DNA of 51,993 nucleotides, from contig DDII01000062.1 in assembly GCA_002338445.1 (NCBI GenBank), forward strand, positions 893 to 52,885. The letters are read 5' to 3'. A program made the position numbers and the translations under genes. The stretch comes from Cellvibrionales bacterium UBA1854. Its GTDB lineage: Bacteria > Pseudomonadota > Gammaproteobacteria > Pseudomonadales > Porticoccaceae. A model generated the notes under the pieces. The model saw only the letters and a program-made list of their open reading frames with translations. It was not told where the DNA came from and did no database searches. Below are positions 25,552 to 34,603 of this stretch, one piece after another; position 1 is the stretch's first letter; each line of letters starts with the position of its first letter.

Positions 25552-27090
25552 TTAAATCGGTATTAGTGGGAAAAGTCTCAAATTGTGGATGGACATTTTA
25601 TTCTCATCACAGATAAATCTAGATAAAATGAAATATGTGTCTAAATCAAATGCTTCAGCGCAACAATACTCTTCGCTGCTTGATGTTGCTTCTTGCACTT
25701 TTTTGGGCAGAGCATGCTCCTTTTCTGGTTGGAATCCGGCTTCAAAGAGACTTTGTAAATCTGTTATCCGGGAGAGATAACACCACTTATCAATAAGATG
25801 AAATGCGACATCTTCTTGATCTGAGGGATTGCATTCTTTGACAAGAATAGCGGATTTCCATGGCCACACCTTTATGTCGTAAGAAGCGAGCGCCAATGTA
25901 ACTCGTTGGTTATATTCGGTGGCACACTCATCCCCCACGCATGCTCCGAAGCACTTTTGAAGCTGACTTCTAAAACATCTTTTTTTATTTATTTTGTCAA
26001 TGGGAGCCTCTAATCCACATAGTTGGTGGCACAGACAATAAGTATCAGCGAGTTCTTCGAGTTTCTTTTTCGCTTGCCTTGGGGAGCGAAAAAGTCCCGA
26101 TCCATAATTACCATGATCAAGCTCAATGCGTTCAATTTTTAGAGTAGTAAAGCCTTTATGATTTTCAGATTTTCTTATAGAGAAGAGGTTTTTTATTTTT
26201 CTCAAACGCCTATTGTAGAGTGGATTTAAAGTTTTGATATGTTGATTTTCTAATAGTTGCGCGCCGAAGTCCGACGGAGTTGGTGTATAGTCCACTGAGC
26301 TGATTTTTGCGTTAAGTCGCGTACTCTTAGGATTTCGAAAATTTTGAGCGAAGTGGCTCATAACACGATTTCTTATGTGAACGCTTTTACCGACGTATAA
26401 AAGTTCACCAAGTTGGCTGTAGAAATGGTAAACACCAGGTCCATTTGGGAGTTTTTCAACCTCTTTTGGTGCCAGCAATGGTGGCAAAGATGAGTTACGT
26501 TGCAGTGTATTGCAGATGGCGGTAATTTCCTCTAGGTCAAACAATTCAGATGATTTCAAGAAAAACTTGTAGATGATGAGTGCATCATCCATAGCCCTGT
26601 GTCGATTTTTAATCGTAAAATTGAACCGTTTTATAATGGCATTAAGGCTGTGCCTTTTAAACTGTGAATATAGAAGTCGACTAAATTTTAAAGAACATAG
26701 GGTTTTTTCGTGAAAGTTAATTTTTTCTCGCGCGAATTCATTTCTTAAAAACCCATAGTCGAATCGGATGTTATGAGCGACTAAAACGCGATCTTTCAAG
26801 TAGGCTCTAAGTTTCACAGCGATCTGTGAAAAGACAGGAGCATTCTCGAGCATGCTTTTGTCAATACCCGTTAACCGTTTGATTTTTTCAGGGATCGGTG
26901 TCTCTGGGTTACAGAATGTTTGCCATTGATCAATTAACACGCCGTTTTCTATAACTAATAACCCAATTTCGATAATTTTACAGCTAGCGGCATTTGCGCC
27001 GGTAGTCTCGCAATCTAGAATCACCATCTTGTCCGGGAATCCTTCTGATATCGCGGACATTCTCTTGTCGAACCAGCTAGATTGAGACAT
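25552..27090 (-). CDS. DnaQ-type exonuclease fused to GIY-YIG nuclease (UvrC/Cho-like)
   Basis: A 512-aa two-nuclease fusion. Residues about 20-185 are a DEDDh 3'-5' exonuclease: VILDCETTGANA (Asp/Glu of motif I), LVAHNIRFDYGFLRNEF (motif II) and NRHRAMDDALIIYKFF (motif III with His and Asp). Residues about 215-300 form a GIY-YIG domain: LPNGPGVYHFYSQLGELLYV then GKSVHIRNRVMSHF. C-terminal CLCHQLCGLE and QKCFGACVGDEC add the Cys-rich region also found after GIY-YIG in UvrC/Cho-type proteins. This organisation occurs in proteobacterial DNA repair proteins annotated as DNA polymerase III epsilon-like. It likely incises and trims damaged DNA. It is monocistronic and faces the gene-poor 24.4-25.5 kb region. 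Confidence 0.9.
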   Translation of the reverse strand: MSQSSWFDKRMSAISEGFPDKMVILDCETTGANAASCKIIEIGLLVIENGVLIDQWQTFCNPETPIPEKIKRLTGIDKSMLENAPVFSQIAVKLRAYLKDRVLVAHNIRFDYGFLRNEFAREKINFHEKTLCSLKFSRLLYSQFKRHSLNAIIKRFNFTIKNRHRAMDDALIIYKFFLKSSELFDLEEITAICNTLQRNSSLPPLLAPKEVEKLPNGPGVYHFYSQLGELLYVGKSVHIRNRVMSHFAQNFRNPKSTRLNAKISSVDYTPTPSDFGAQLLENQHIKTLNPLYNRRLRKIKNLFSIRKSENHKGFTTLKIERIELDHGNYGSGLFRSPRQAKKKLEELADTYCLCHQLCGLEAPIDKINKKRCFRSQLQKCFGACVGDECATEYNQRVTLALASYDIKVWPWKSAILVKECNPSDQEDVAFHLIDKWCYLSRITDLQSLFEAGFQPEKEHALPKKVQEATSSSEEYCCAEAFDLDTYFILSRFICDENKMSIHNLRLFPLIPI

Positions 27091-27418
27091 TTTATTTTTG
27101 GTTTAATGATAGCCTTAGTATGAACTTGTTTTTAGTCGTGTGTGTCAAATTGCCAAACTTTATTCTTTACGTTGTAACGAATGGAGTAGATTTTGTCATC
27201 AGCATATATGGATTTTCTTAATGCGAGAGGTTCTTTAAAAGGAAATAGTTGATACTTCACCCACGACGGACTAATCATAGTTTATGGTAGCTCCGGGCAG
27301 ATGCTATGTTTGGGTTTGCAGGCAATGTGAACCTCTTTTTAGAATTTTAGAGAAGAGATGATTTTAATGTTATTGTTTTATCGACACCCTCAAATTTCAG
27401 CAGGTTGGTAATCACAAG
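27091..27418. other. Divergent intergenic region
   Basis: No gene seen. It separates the nuclease gene (minus) from the PKD-metalloprotease gene (plus) and must hold both promoters. I could not place a strong -35/-10 pair. There is no recognisable repeat or RNA. Confidence 0.3.
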
Positions 27419-29872
27419 ATGAATGAGAAGTTTGTACACGTATATTTGAGATACCCCAGAAGAAAAGGAAGTGATTACCTACTACTTTTAATTTTATTGT
27501 TTTTAAATGCTTGTGGGGGTGGATCTGGAGGGAACTCCTTGACAAATCAAAATCAACTGCCACAGGTAAATGCTGGCGATGATCAACTCGTGGAATCAGG
27601 GCAACAAGTGGAATTGGTTGCTATGGCAAACGATCCGGACGGATACATAAATATGATCTCCTGGATGCAGACTGCGGGCGATAACATACAGTTAAGCAGT
27701 CCAGATTCAATAATCTCATCGTTTTATATGCCAGAGAGGCCTGAGTCCTCTGTCTTCACATTTTCTGTTGAAGTATCAGACAATTTTGGTAGCGTCGCAT
27801 CTGACTCGGTTTCGATTTTTCACCTGAACTCACCCCCGCAGATAAGTCTTATTAACAATTATACTGCAATTCCAGGATCTATTGTCCAACTTGCTGTTGA
27901 CGCAACCGATTCAGATGGTTCGATTCAGTCATATAGATGGGAGCAAATTTCCGGTGAAATTGTTGCCCTTCGGGGTCAGGACACATCTGAGGTAAGTTTT
28001 GTAATGCCATCATTATCATCTTTGACTGATATAGTCATTGAGGTCATTGTGTCGGATAACAAAGATGTTCAAAGCAGCGAGAGAGTCCGAGTGGCATACG
28101 CAAATTCTAGTCCGACAGTAGAAATTACGAGCCCAGAGGTTGTGGCTCCAAAAGGGTTGGTGGAGATAATTGGTAACTTTGAGGATCGCGATGGCACTGT
28201 CGAAAACTTCTCTTGGCAACAAACTGGTGGTGTCACTTTAGACCTTTTTGGACGGGATTCAAATATTCTAAGTTTCACAGCTCCTGATAGTGTGGGGGAA
28301 TTCAGTTTTCGACTTGAAGTTACTGACAATCTTGGCGCTAAAACGGTGAAGGATTTTCCTTTGATTGTTTCTGAAGAAATTCAGATATCCGGTGAAGTGA
28401 CTTTTGATTTAGTGCCCATCCGTCAGAGCGGTGTTGGATTGGATTATAACAACATTAAAATTGCTCCTGCTCGCGGTATTCTAGTCGAGGCACTCGACGA
28501 ATCAGATACGGTTATTGGTGCCACTACCACTAATGACTTTGGAATGTATAGTTTGAAAATTGGTACTAATAAAAAATTGCAAATTAGAGTTTCTTCCCAT
28601 ATGCGGAATGAGCATTATTGGGATGTGAAAGTTGCTGACAACACGAAATTAGGAGCTGTATATGCGGGATATGGTGATTATTTCATTGCCGATAAAGAAC
28701 ATTTGGAGAGAAATTTTCACTTCAATTCTGGCTGGTCAGATGGAAATTACTCGAAACCTAGGTCTGCTGCGCCCTTTGCAATATTAGATGCGGTTTATGA
28801 TGCCTCACGGAGGTTTGTCGAAGTTGATGACACAATTGAATTCCCAGCCCTAGAAATATATTGGAGCGAGAAAAACACTACGGCATCAGGCAATTTGAGC
28901 GAAGGCGATATTGGAACAACTTTCTATCAATCAGACAAGATTTATGTTCTTGGTGCTGAAAATGGTGATACAGATGAGTATGACAGACATGTCATTATTC
29001 ACGAGTGGGGACATTATTTTGAAGATAATTTGTCACGAACAGACTCGATTGGGGGTGACCACGGAAGTGGAGATAAACTAGATTTTCGTGTCGCTTTCGG
29101 AGAGGGATGGAGCAACGCTTTAGCAGCAATTATTACTGATGATTCGCTTTATAAGGATAGCTCGGGAATTGGTCAGCAAGACGGTTTTTACATTGACATA
29201 GAGGATAATCAGGTATCTAACGGCGGTTGGTATAACGAAGCTTCAATACAGTCTATAATATATGACCTTTATGACTCTACTCGGGATGGTGTTGACAACG
29301 TAAGTCTTGGCCTTGGACCTCTGTATTCAGTGCTGATTTCAGAGAGTTACAGGACAATGCCGTTGTTTACTAGTGTTTATAGTTTTATCGATGAGTTGAA
29401 AAGTCAACAATCCTCACAATTTTCAGAAATAGATGATTTAGTAAGAAATCAGAATATCTTTGGTTTTGGCTCACTCGGAGAATATGAGACAAATGATGGT
29501 GGTATCCCCTCTGTTTTGCCCATTTACCGGACGGCTGAAGTAAATGATGGGGGTGCCAGTGGATTTTGTTCAGTTGTGGATGCGGGGTTCTTCAACAAAC
29601 TAGGAAACACAATATTTGTAACCTTTGAGGTTTTCGAAGTTGGTCTATATCAAATTTCAGTGACCCAACAAGGCCAAACAAATTTTGCGGTTGACGTCGA
29701 TTTCTTGATTGTTGGATCAGGATTGCCTAAGAGAAAAGCGGAGAGTGCAGTTTTAGGATCGGAAGAGTTGAGTATTAATTTAAATGTCGGTCTTTACGGT
29801 GTGGCAATTTATGTATACGACGGCAGAAGAGATGTTTGTTTCGATTTTAAGATTAACAAATTAAGTGGATAA
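27419..29872 (+). CDS. PKD/cadherin-like repeat lipoprotein with HExxH metalloprotease domain
   Basis: Surface or periplasmic lipoprotein of 817 aa. The leader LLLLILLFLNAC followed by GGGSGGN gives a lipid-accepting cysteine. Three Ig-like PKD-type repeats follow (about residues 48-135, 138-228, 230-318), each with a (D)PDG or DSDGS/DRDGT turn, W(M/E/Q)Q, and a closing V(S/T)DN strand. Next comes a carboxypeptidase-regulatory-like region (ARGILVEALDESDTVIG ... TTNDFGMYSLKI). The catalytic part has the zinc motif HEWGHYFED (H528, E529, H532), and FGEGWSNALAAI downstream may supply the third ligand as a glutamate. Length and domain order suggest an exported protease, perhaps degrading proteins or polysaccharide-associated material. 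The next gene starts 3 bp after the stop. Confidence 0.82.
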   Translation: MNEKFVHVYLRYPRRKGSDYLLLLILLFLNACGGGSGGNSLTNQNQLPQVNAGDDQLVESGQQVELVAMANDPDGYINMISWMQTAGDNIQLSSPDSIISSFYMPERPESSVFTFSVEVSDNFGSVASDSVSIFHLNSPPQISLINNYTAIPGSIVQLAVDATDSDGSIQSYRWEQISGEIVALRGQDTSEVSFVMPSLSSLTDIVIEVIVSDNKDVQSSERVRVAYANSSPTVEITSPEVVAPKGLVEIIGNFEDRDGTVENFSWQQTGGVTLDLFGRDSNILSFTAPDSVGEFSFRLEVTDNLGAKTVKDFPLIVSEEIQISGEVTFDLVPIRQSGVGLDYNNIKIAPARGILVEALDESDTVIGATTTNDFGMYSLKIGTNKKLQIRVSSHMRNEHYWDVKVADNTKLGAVYAGYGDYFIADKEHLERNFHFNSGWSDGNYSKPRSAAPFAILDAVYDASRRFVEVDDTIEFPALEIYWSEKNTTASGNLSEGDIGTTFYQSDKIYVLGAENGDTDEYDRHVIIHEWGHYFEDNLSRTDSIGGDHGSGDKLDFRVAFGEGWSNALAAIITDDSLYKDSSGIGQQDGFYIDIEDNQVSNGGWYNEASIQSIIYDLYDSTRDGVDNVSLGLGPLYSVLISESYRTMPLFTSVYSFIDELKSQQSSQFSEIDDLVRNQNIFGFGSLGEYETNDGGIPSVLPIYRTAEVNDGGASGFCSVVDAGFFNKLGNTIFVTFEVFEVGLYQISVTQQGQTNFAVDVDFLIVGSGLPKRKAESAVLGSEELSINLNVGLYGVAIYVYDGRRDVCFDFKINKLSG

Positions 29873-29875
29873 TCT

Positions 29876-30421
29876 ATGAGTCATATTTTAGCTAACCCGA
29901 AATCTGGATTATATTTTTTTGTGATACTTCTATTTTATGTGTCTTTTTCCGTAAGCGGTTATGAGGGATTAGAACCAGGATCAAATAATAAAACCTATGT
30001 TCATTTGAAGCCAGGCGCGGCGGTCACGTTTTCGCACAATTATGACGGTTTTAGCGAGTTGAATCAGTCATCAAATGTAACTCTTACGTTCAGAGAGCGG
30101 TATGACTTTGGAGACCTCACAATAACTTTTGCGACAACTGATGGATTGATTATTAGATCGACTAGGCAAAGTTATATTTTTACAATGCTAGATACGGACA
30201 CCCACGACATAAATTTAAGCCTGAGCCCAACAAAAGAGGGTAAACATTACTTGACAATATTTGTATCGGTGAACAACACCAGAAAGTCGCCTCTGTCGAG
30301 AGTTTTCGCTCTCGCAGTAAAAGTGGGCGAAAATAATTCATCACAGCCATCCGTATCACCTAAAAAATTTGGTATGGAGAGTGACTTTGCAAGAGTACCC
30401 GTCTATGAGAGCACGCAATAG
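29876..30421 (+). CDS. Exported beta-rich protein coupled to the PKD-metalloprotease
   Basis: Unrecognised 181-aa protein with a signal peptide (GLYFFVILLFYVSFSVSG, cleaved near SVSG|YEG). The mature part is beta-rich (VHLKPGAAVTFSHNYDGF; NVTLTFRERYDFGDLTITFA; KHYLTIFVSVNN), resembling a single Ig/fibronectin-like or carbohydrate-binding sandwich, with no cysteines. It starts 3 bp after the protease gene and should be co-translated with it. A cofactor, inhibitor or surface partner of the protease is plausible but unproven. Confidence 0.65.
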   Translation: MSHILANPKSGLYFFVILLFYVSFSVSGYEGLEPGSNNKTYVHLKPGAAVTFSHNYDGFSELNQSSNVTLTFRERYDFGDLTITFATTDGLIIRSTRQSYIFTMLDTDTHDINLSLSPTKEGKHYLTIFVSVNNTRKSPLSRVFALAVKVGENNSSQPSVSPKKFGMESDFARVPVYESTQ

Positions 30422-30586
30422 CTGCGAAAACTTTTATGTAGTGTCGCAACGTTTAGCTCGCATAACACCTCAAAATAATTGAAAAGACACGTCACTTAGT
30501 CTCTCTTTTTATGACATCCTTACCTTTAATGTTTTTACATCTTTTTAGAGAGCTTTGACCTCTATCAAATTTTGTCGTACTAGCTA

Positions 30587-32059
30587 TCATCGCTGACTTT
30601 GTGGTCGGACATGTTTTTCTAGCAATCTCTTTTTTTCCAATACAACTTTGGGATGTGCTCGGTGAGCCCAAATTGCCTCTCGAGCGTGTTTGGCACTTTT
30701 TGCGATATCCACAATCGGAAGAGGGTAGTCTCTGCCTATTTTAAAGTTATAAAAAGCTTGCTCAAGCGGTGGTATGGTCCAGGGTTGATGGATGTACCGA
30801 TCTGGGAGATTTACTAACTCGGGTACCCAACGCCTTATAAAAATTCCGTGTGGGTCATGCTCGAGAGATTGTTTTATCGGATTATAAATCCGTATAGTAT
30901 TAATACCAGTTACGCCAGCCTGCATTTGGAACTGAGGAAAATGAATACCCGGTTCATAATCTAGGAATTGCTGAGCAAGAAAATGGGATCCTGCTCGCCA
31001 GTCCTGATACAAGTGATGGCAAAGAAATGAGACTAACATTGCACGCATTCGAAAATTCAACCATCCATTTCGAATTACGCTTCTCATGCATGCGTCAACA
31101 AGAGGATATCCAGTGGTTCCGCTTTTCCATTTAGCTATGAAATATTGGTTTAATGGTTTCTCTAATTCTTCAAAACCTTGATTTATACATCGATTTTCGT
31201 AACTGCATTCCATTTCAAACTTTTGCATAAAGTGGCAACGCCATTTTAGCCGCGTGAGGAATGCGTCAAAGACTTTCTTTTGCATAGAATAGTTTGGATG
31301 ATTTTTTATAAATTGATAAACTTGTCTGGAGGATATGTTTCCCCAGGCTAGATATGGCGAAATTCTCCCGTTACTGAATCGGCTGTCATTAGGTTTCGAA
31401 ATATTAATCAAATAGTCGTGATGACGACCAGATGCAAATGATTGGAGATATTTCCATGCATTTCTTTCGCCCGCGGGCTGAAAATATTTGGGGTACTCTC
31501 GTAAAGAATCTTGTAATTTTTTAGGCATGAGGAACCAGTTCGGGAATGAAATATACGGGCGCTTTCGAAATACGTTTTTCACGCATGCATCCCTAGCATG
31601 CTTGTACCAAAGCCCATCCCAGCCTTTTCGGTTTTTAATGCCGCGAATGACTCCATTGCACTGAAACTGCAGCCATTGGATTCCACTTTCTTTAAAAAAC
31701 TTTTCGATGACTTTATCTCTTTTCCAACTCCCATAAGTTCCTGATTCTTGATAACTCATTACATACTCGATCTGAAAAATTTTGGAAAGCTGTTGAAACA
31801 CCGTTGGCGCTTCTCCAAAGAGGGTTTTGATATTTATACTGTTTGACTTGAATTTTTCCGAAATAGCGTCCATTGACTGAGAAGTAAATTGCAAGTGGCG
31901 TAGTGAAAAATCTCCTCTTCGAATCCAGCTTGGTTCTATGATGAGTATGACAACATATGGTGTCTGGTGTTTTTCAGCTTCAGCCAAAGGACTGTGGTCC
32001 TGAGTACGGAGGTCCCGCTTTAACCACACTACATTGATTCGTTGTTTTTCCAAAAACAT
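30587..32059 (-). CDS. Photolyase/cryptochrome-family FAD protein
   Basis: Member of the DNA photolyase superfamily, about 488-490 aa. The N-terminal antenna-type Rossmann domain starts NVVWLKRDLRTQDHSPLAEA. The FAD-binding helical domain shows RISPYLAWGNISSRQVYQF, TGYPLVDACMRSVIRNGWLN, FRMRAMLVSFLCHHLYQDWR, and GVTGINTIRIYNPIKQSLEH with DPHGIFIRRWVPEL. The VTGINTIRIYNP form differs from the usual CPD photolyase and DASH cryptochrome sequences, suggesting a separate subfamily found in marine bacteria. Substrate (CPD, 6-4 product or a signalling role) is undecided. An ATG start at 32059 is adjacent to GAGGAG, which is too close; a TTG at 32053 is at ideal spacing and may be the true start. It ends the retinal gene train. 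Confidence 0.88.
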   Translation of the reverse strand: MFLEKQRINVVWLKRDLRTQDHSPLAEAEKHQTPYVVILIIEPSWIRRGDFSLRHLQFTSQSMDAISEKFKSNSINIKTLFGEAPTVFQQLSKIFQIEYVMSYQESGTYGSWKRDKVIEKFFKESGIQWLQFQCNGVIRGIKNRKGWDGLWYKHARDACVKNVFRKRPYISFPNWFLMPKKLQDSLREYPKYFQPAGERNAWKYLQSFASGRHHDYLINISKPNDSRFSNGRISPYLAWGNISSRQVYQFIKNHPNYSMQKKVFDAFLTRLKWRCHFMQKFEMECSYENRCINQGFEELEKPLNQYFIAKWKSGTTGYPLVDACMRSVIRNGWLNFRMRAMLVSFLCHHLYQDWRAGSHFLAQQFLDYEPGIHFPQFQMQAGVTGINTIRIYNPIKQSLEHDPHGIFIRRWVPELVNLPDRYIHQPWTIPPLEQAFYNFKIGRDYPLPIVDIAKSAKHAREAIWAHRAHPKVVLEKKRLLEKHVRPQSQR

Positions 32060-32121
32060 CTCCTCAAGGATGTGTTGCTTTTCGATTTTTGTAACAAAAT
32101 GTTCAACTTCTGCCCAAGTGC

Positions 32122-32310
32122 CTAGAAGCCGTCATCCTCCTGAGCAAGTGTTAACGTAATTTGGTTATCCGATGTTGAAATTTTTACAAGAATCGGCCTG
32201 CAGCACACAGAGCAATCCTCTGTATAGACCTGTTCAAAGGTTGGGTCGACTAATAACCAAATGTTTTCCCAGCAAAATGGGCAAGTCTCTTTAAATTCTT
32301 CTAAATGCAC
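32122..32310 (-). CDS. CPXCG-motif cysteine-rich protein
   Basis: Small 62-aa protein with the CPxCx(n)CxxCxRP pattern of the CPXCG family: ETCPFCWENI at residues 9-18 and DCSVCCRPI at 32-40. Here the usual CPYCG is CPFCW, so the family's glycine is replaced by tryptophan. Two CxxC pairs suggest a zinc ribbon. No function is established for the family. It lies between the photolyase-like gene (62 bp) and the HIBYL-CoA hydrolase-like gene (132 bp) on the same strand. Confidence 0.82.
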   Translation of the reverse strand: MHLEEFKETCPFCWENIWLLVDPTFEQVYTEDCSVCCRPILVKISTSDNQITLTLAQEDDGF

Positions 32311-32442
32311 TTTTAACTATCCGAAGCCTATCGTATTTTCGGAGTGCCTCTGCGACAACCAGATAACTTACGAAAGAGTAACTTAATTGGCTCATTGAAA
32401 TTAAATCAATTTATAGTTAATTCTTCTTCAGAAATTTTACAT

Positions 32443-33549
32443 TCACTTTAAGTCGGCGAGAGGATGTTCGGAGGGTAACCAGGGGCTTTTGAAGAACGGT
32501 ACAATCATCTCAGGAGTGACATTATTGAGGTGTACAGGATACCAATTGGGAGAGTGATCTTTGTCGATAATTAGAGCTCTTATGCCCTCGATGGTTTCAC
32601 TATCTTTGTTTACTTGGTTTTCTTTAGATGTATAAAAGCAATGCTGAGCAAGGTCTCTTTCCATCCTGAGACACTCGGCTAATGTTAAAGATTGCCCATA
32701 ACTGAGTTGTCTAAAGGTAACAAATAGCATTATTGGAGAGCGCTTTTTGAGTTTTAGAAGAGTTTTTTCTGCCCATTCTCCACCTAACCCAGCGAGCTTC
32801 TCTAGAGCTTTACCAAAAGACTCTTGCCCAAATATTAACGTTAATCGAGGATCAAACCATGATGGTGTATGAGTAATATCTTTTAAAATTATGCACCGAG
32901 CTTGTAATTTGTTAATCCTGTCCCTCACGTTCATAAGGCTAGATTTTGTTAATAAATTCCAATTATTCTGCAAGTCCTTACTCATTAGTAAACCATCAGC
33001 TAGACCTATTGCTACAGCATCATTACCGGATAGTACTTGTCCCGTTATCCCGATGTATTTCCCAATGTTGTTTTCACATTGATTCAGAAAGAAACTGGCC
33101 CCAACATCTGGGAAAAAACCTATTTTAGTCTCTGGCATAGCCATCCGAGTGCGTTCCGTCACTATTCGAAAAGATGCTCCTTGTGAAAGACCCATACCCC
33201 CGCCCATAACAACTCCGTCCATAAATGCTATGTAAGGCTTGGGGTAAGAGTAAATTAGATGAGTTAGACGATACTCAGCAGTAAAAAAATCGCTTAATGA
33301 CTCATCTTTTTTGCGACTTGCGACATAAAAGAATCGGATATCTCCTCCAGCGGAGAAATCGCCAAAAGGACCGATTTTATTGCAACCGCGAATTGCGACC
33401 GCTTCTACCTCTGGTTGATCTCGCCATTTAATTAATAGATTGGTTAATTGGAGTACCATATCAAGAGTTAACGCGTTAAGAGCTGCTGGACGATTTAACG
33501 TAACGCAACCTACACCCGCACTAATTTCTGCTTTTATATGTTCCATCAC
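32443..33549 (-). CDS. Enoyl-CoA hydratase-family 3-hydroxyisobutyryl-CoA hydrolase
   Basis: Crotonase-fold enzyme of 368 aa, the size of 3-hydroxyisobutyryl-CoA hydrolases of valine breakdown; simple hydratases are about 260 aa. The oxyanion hole is built by GDFSAGGDIRFFY and MDGVVMGGGMGLSQ. The catalytic acidic residues sit in MPETKIGFFPDVGASFFLN, the HIBCH hallmark of E..IG.FPDVG. The C-terminal extension (ECLRMERDLAQHCF; EGIRALIIDKDHSPNW) is characteristic: GIRA...DK...P.W. It would release 3-hydroxyisobutyrate and CoA. It is 28 bp downstream of idi and so may ride on the retinal operon, which is a functional mismatch. Start is ATG 33549 or 33546. Confidence 0.85.
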   Translation of the reverse strand: MMEHIKAEISAGVGCVTLNRPAALNALTLDMVLQLTNLLIKWRDQPEVEAVAIRGCNKIGPFGDFSAGGDIRFFYVASRKKDESLSDFFTAEYRLTHLIYSYPKPYIAFMDGVVMGGGMGLSQGASFRIVTERTRMAMPETKIGFFPDVGASFFLNQCENNIGKYIGITGQVLSGNDAVAIGLADGLLMSKDLQNNWNLLTKSSLMNVRDRINKLQARCIILKDITHTPSWFDPRLTLIFGQESFGKALEKLAGLGGEWAEKTLLKLKKRSPIMLFVTFRQLSYGQSLTLAECLRMERDLAQHCFYTSKENQVNKDSETIEGIRALIIDKDHSPNWYPVHLNNVTPEMIVPFFKSPWLPSEHPLADLK

Positions 33550-33577
33550 TTTAAAATATTAACACTTCAAGGTTGCA

Positions 33578-34603
33578 TCAAAGCTGTTTGAGTCTTGGAG
33601 ATCTTAAAAGATTAGCTTCTTTAAGTTTTTCCAAAGAGTTCTTGCCTGTCAGAAACATTGTTCTTTTGAGTTGTTCACTTACGATGTCTATTTTTTCAAT
33701 TACAGCCGACGAAGATTCTATTGCGGGACTTAAAAATGGCTGTGCAAGTGCCGTCATTTTTGCTCCTAAACGAATGCAACGTGCTACATCGAGACCATGG
33801 CGAACGCCTCCAGAGGCAATTAAGTTTAAAGGTGCGTCAAACTTACTTAATTCAAAAAGAACTTCACAGGTTGACATTCCCCAGGTGATGAAAGGTTGCA
33901 TGATTTCGCGTTCTTTATGTGAGTCGTTACGAGCAAGCTCTATGGTTGCCCAGTTGGTTCCACCAAAACCAGCTGTTTCTAGCCAGGCTACGCCTGCAGA
34001 TAAAAGATCTTTTGCAGTGGTGGGCCCGATGCCTACTCCAACTTCCTTTGCAAGAATTGGTACATCAAGGTGCCTGCTACATTTTTCTATTGCATTCAAG
34101 ACACCACACCAATTGCGATCGCCGTTGGGTTGACTGAGCTCTTGTAGCGGATTGAGGTGGATCATTAAACCATCTGCTTCTATGCTGTCGATAGCTTTTT
34201 TTGCCAAGTCTATACCGCCATACGCAACTTGTGTGCCTCCTAAATTTCCAAGTAGCACCGCATTAGGAGCCCAACTGCGAATCTTCTGTGGTAGCCCCAA
34301 CTCCAATGATGCTCTTTGAGATCCAAGAGCCATGGGAACTCTGCAGTCCTCTGCGGCGATAGCAAGATTTTTGTTGATTATATCACTATGATTGCATCCA
34401 CCAGTCATAGCGCCAATAATGATCGGAGCACTACATTGGCGGCCTAAAAATGTACATTCTATGTTCACGGAATTAAGGTCGATTTCTGGAATTGCTGAGG
34501 GTTCGAAACAAATTTCATCGAAGTTGTTGCCTGCAGTGGATTGATGACTGCGATCTAATGCCAGATTAATATGATCCTCTTTACGTTTTTGGATGTCAGT
34601 CAT
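33578..34603 (-). CDS. fni: Type 2 isopentenyl-diphosphate delta-isomerase
   Basis: FMN- and NAD(P)H-dependent isomerase interconverting IPP and DMAPP, the first building blocks for carotenoid synthesis. The start TDIQKRKEDHI is diagnostic for type 2 enzymes. Other hallmarks are APIIIGAMTGGCNH, ALGSQRASLE, GLMIHLNPLQELSQPNGDRN, LAKEVGVGIGPTTAKDLLSA, and LIASGGVRHGLDVARCIRLG (FMN phosphate site). The ATG at 34603 (MTDIQ) is preferred over one at 34624 because homologues start here; it overlaps the blh stop by eight bases, as expected for coupled genes. Length 341 aa is typical. Last isoprenoid gene of the retinal operon. Confidence 0.92.
   Translation of the reverse strand: MTDIQKRKEDHINLALDRSHQSTAGNNFDEICFEPSAIPEIDLNSVNIECTFLGRQCSAPIIIGAMTGGCNHSDIINKNLAIAAEDCRVPMALGSQRASLELGLPQKIRSWAPNAVLLGNLGGTQVAYGGIDLAKKAIDSIEADGLMIHLNPLQELSQPNGDRNWCGVLNAIEKCSRHLDVPILAKEVGVGIGPTTAKDLLSAGVAWLETAGFGGTNWATIELARNDSHKEREIMQPFITWGMSTCEVLFELSKFDAPLNLIASGGVRHGLDVARCIRLGAKMTALAQPFLSPAIESSSAVIEKIDIVSEQLKRTMFLTGKNSLEKLKEANLLRSPRLKQL

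Noticed and set aside
33573..34133. 186-codon plus-strand open frame opposite idi
   Set aside because: It is antisense to the strongly conserved type 2 isomerase and has no domain or ribosome site.
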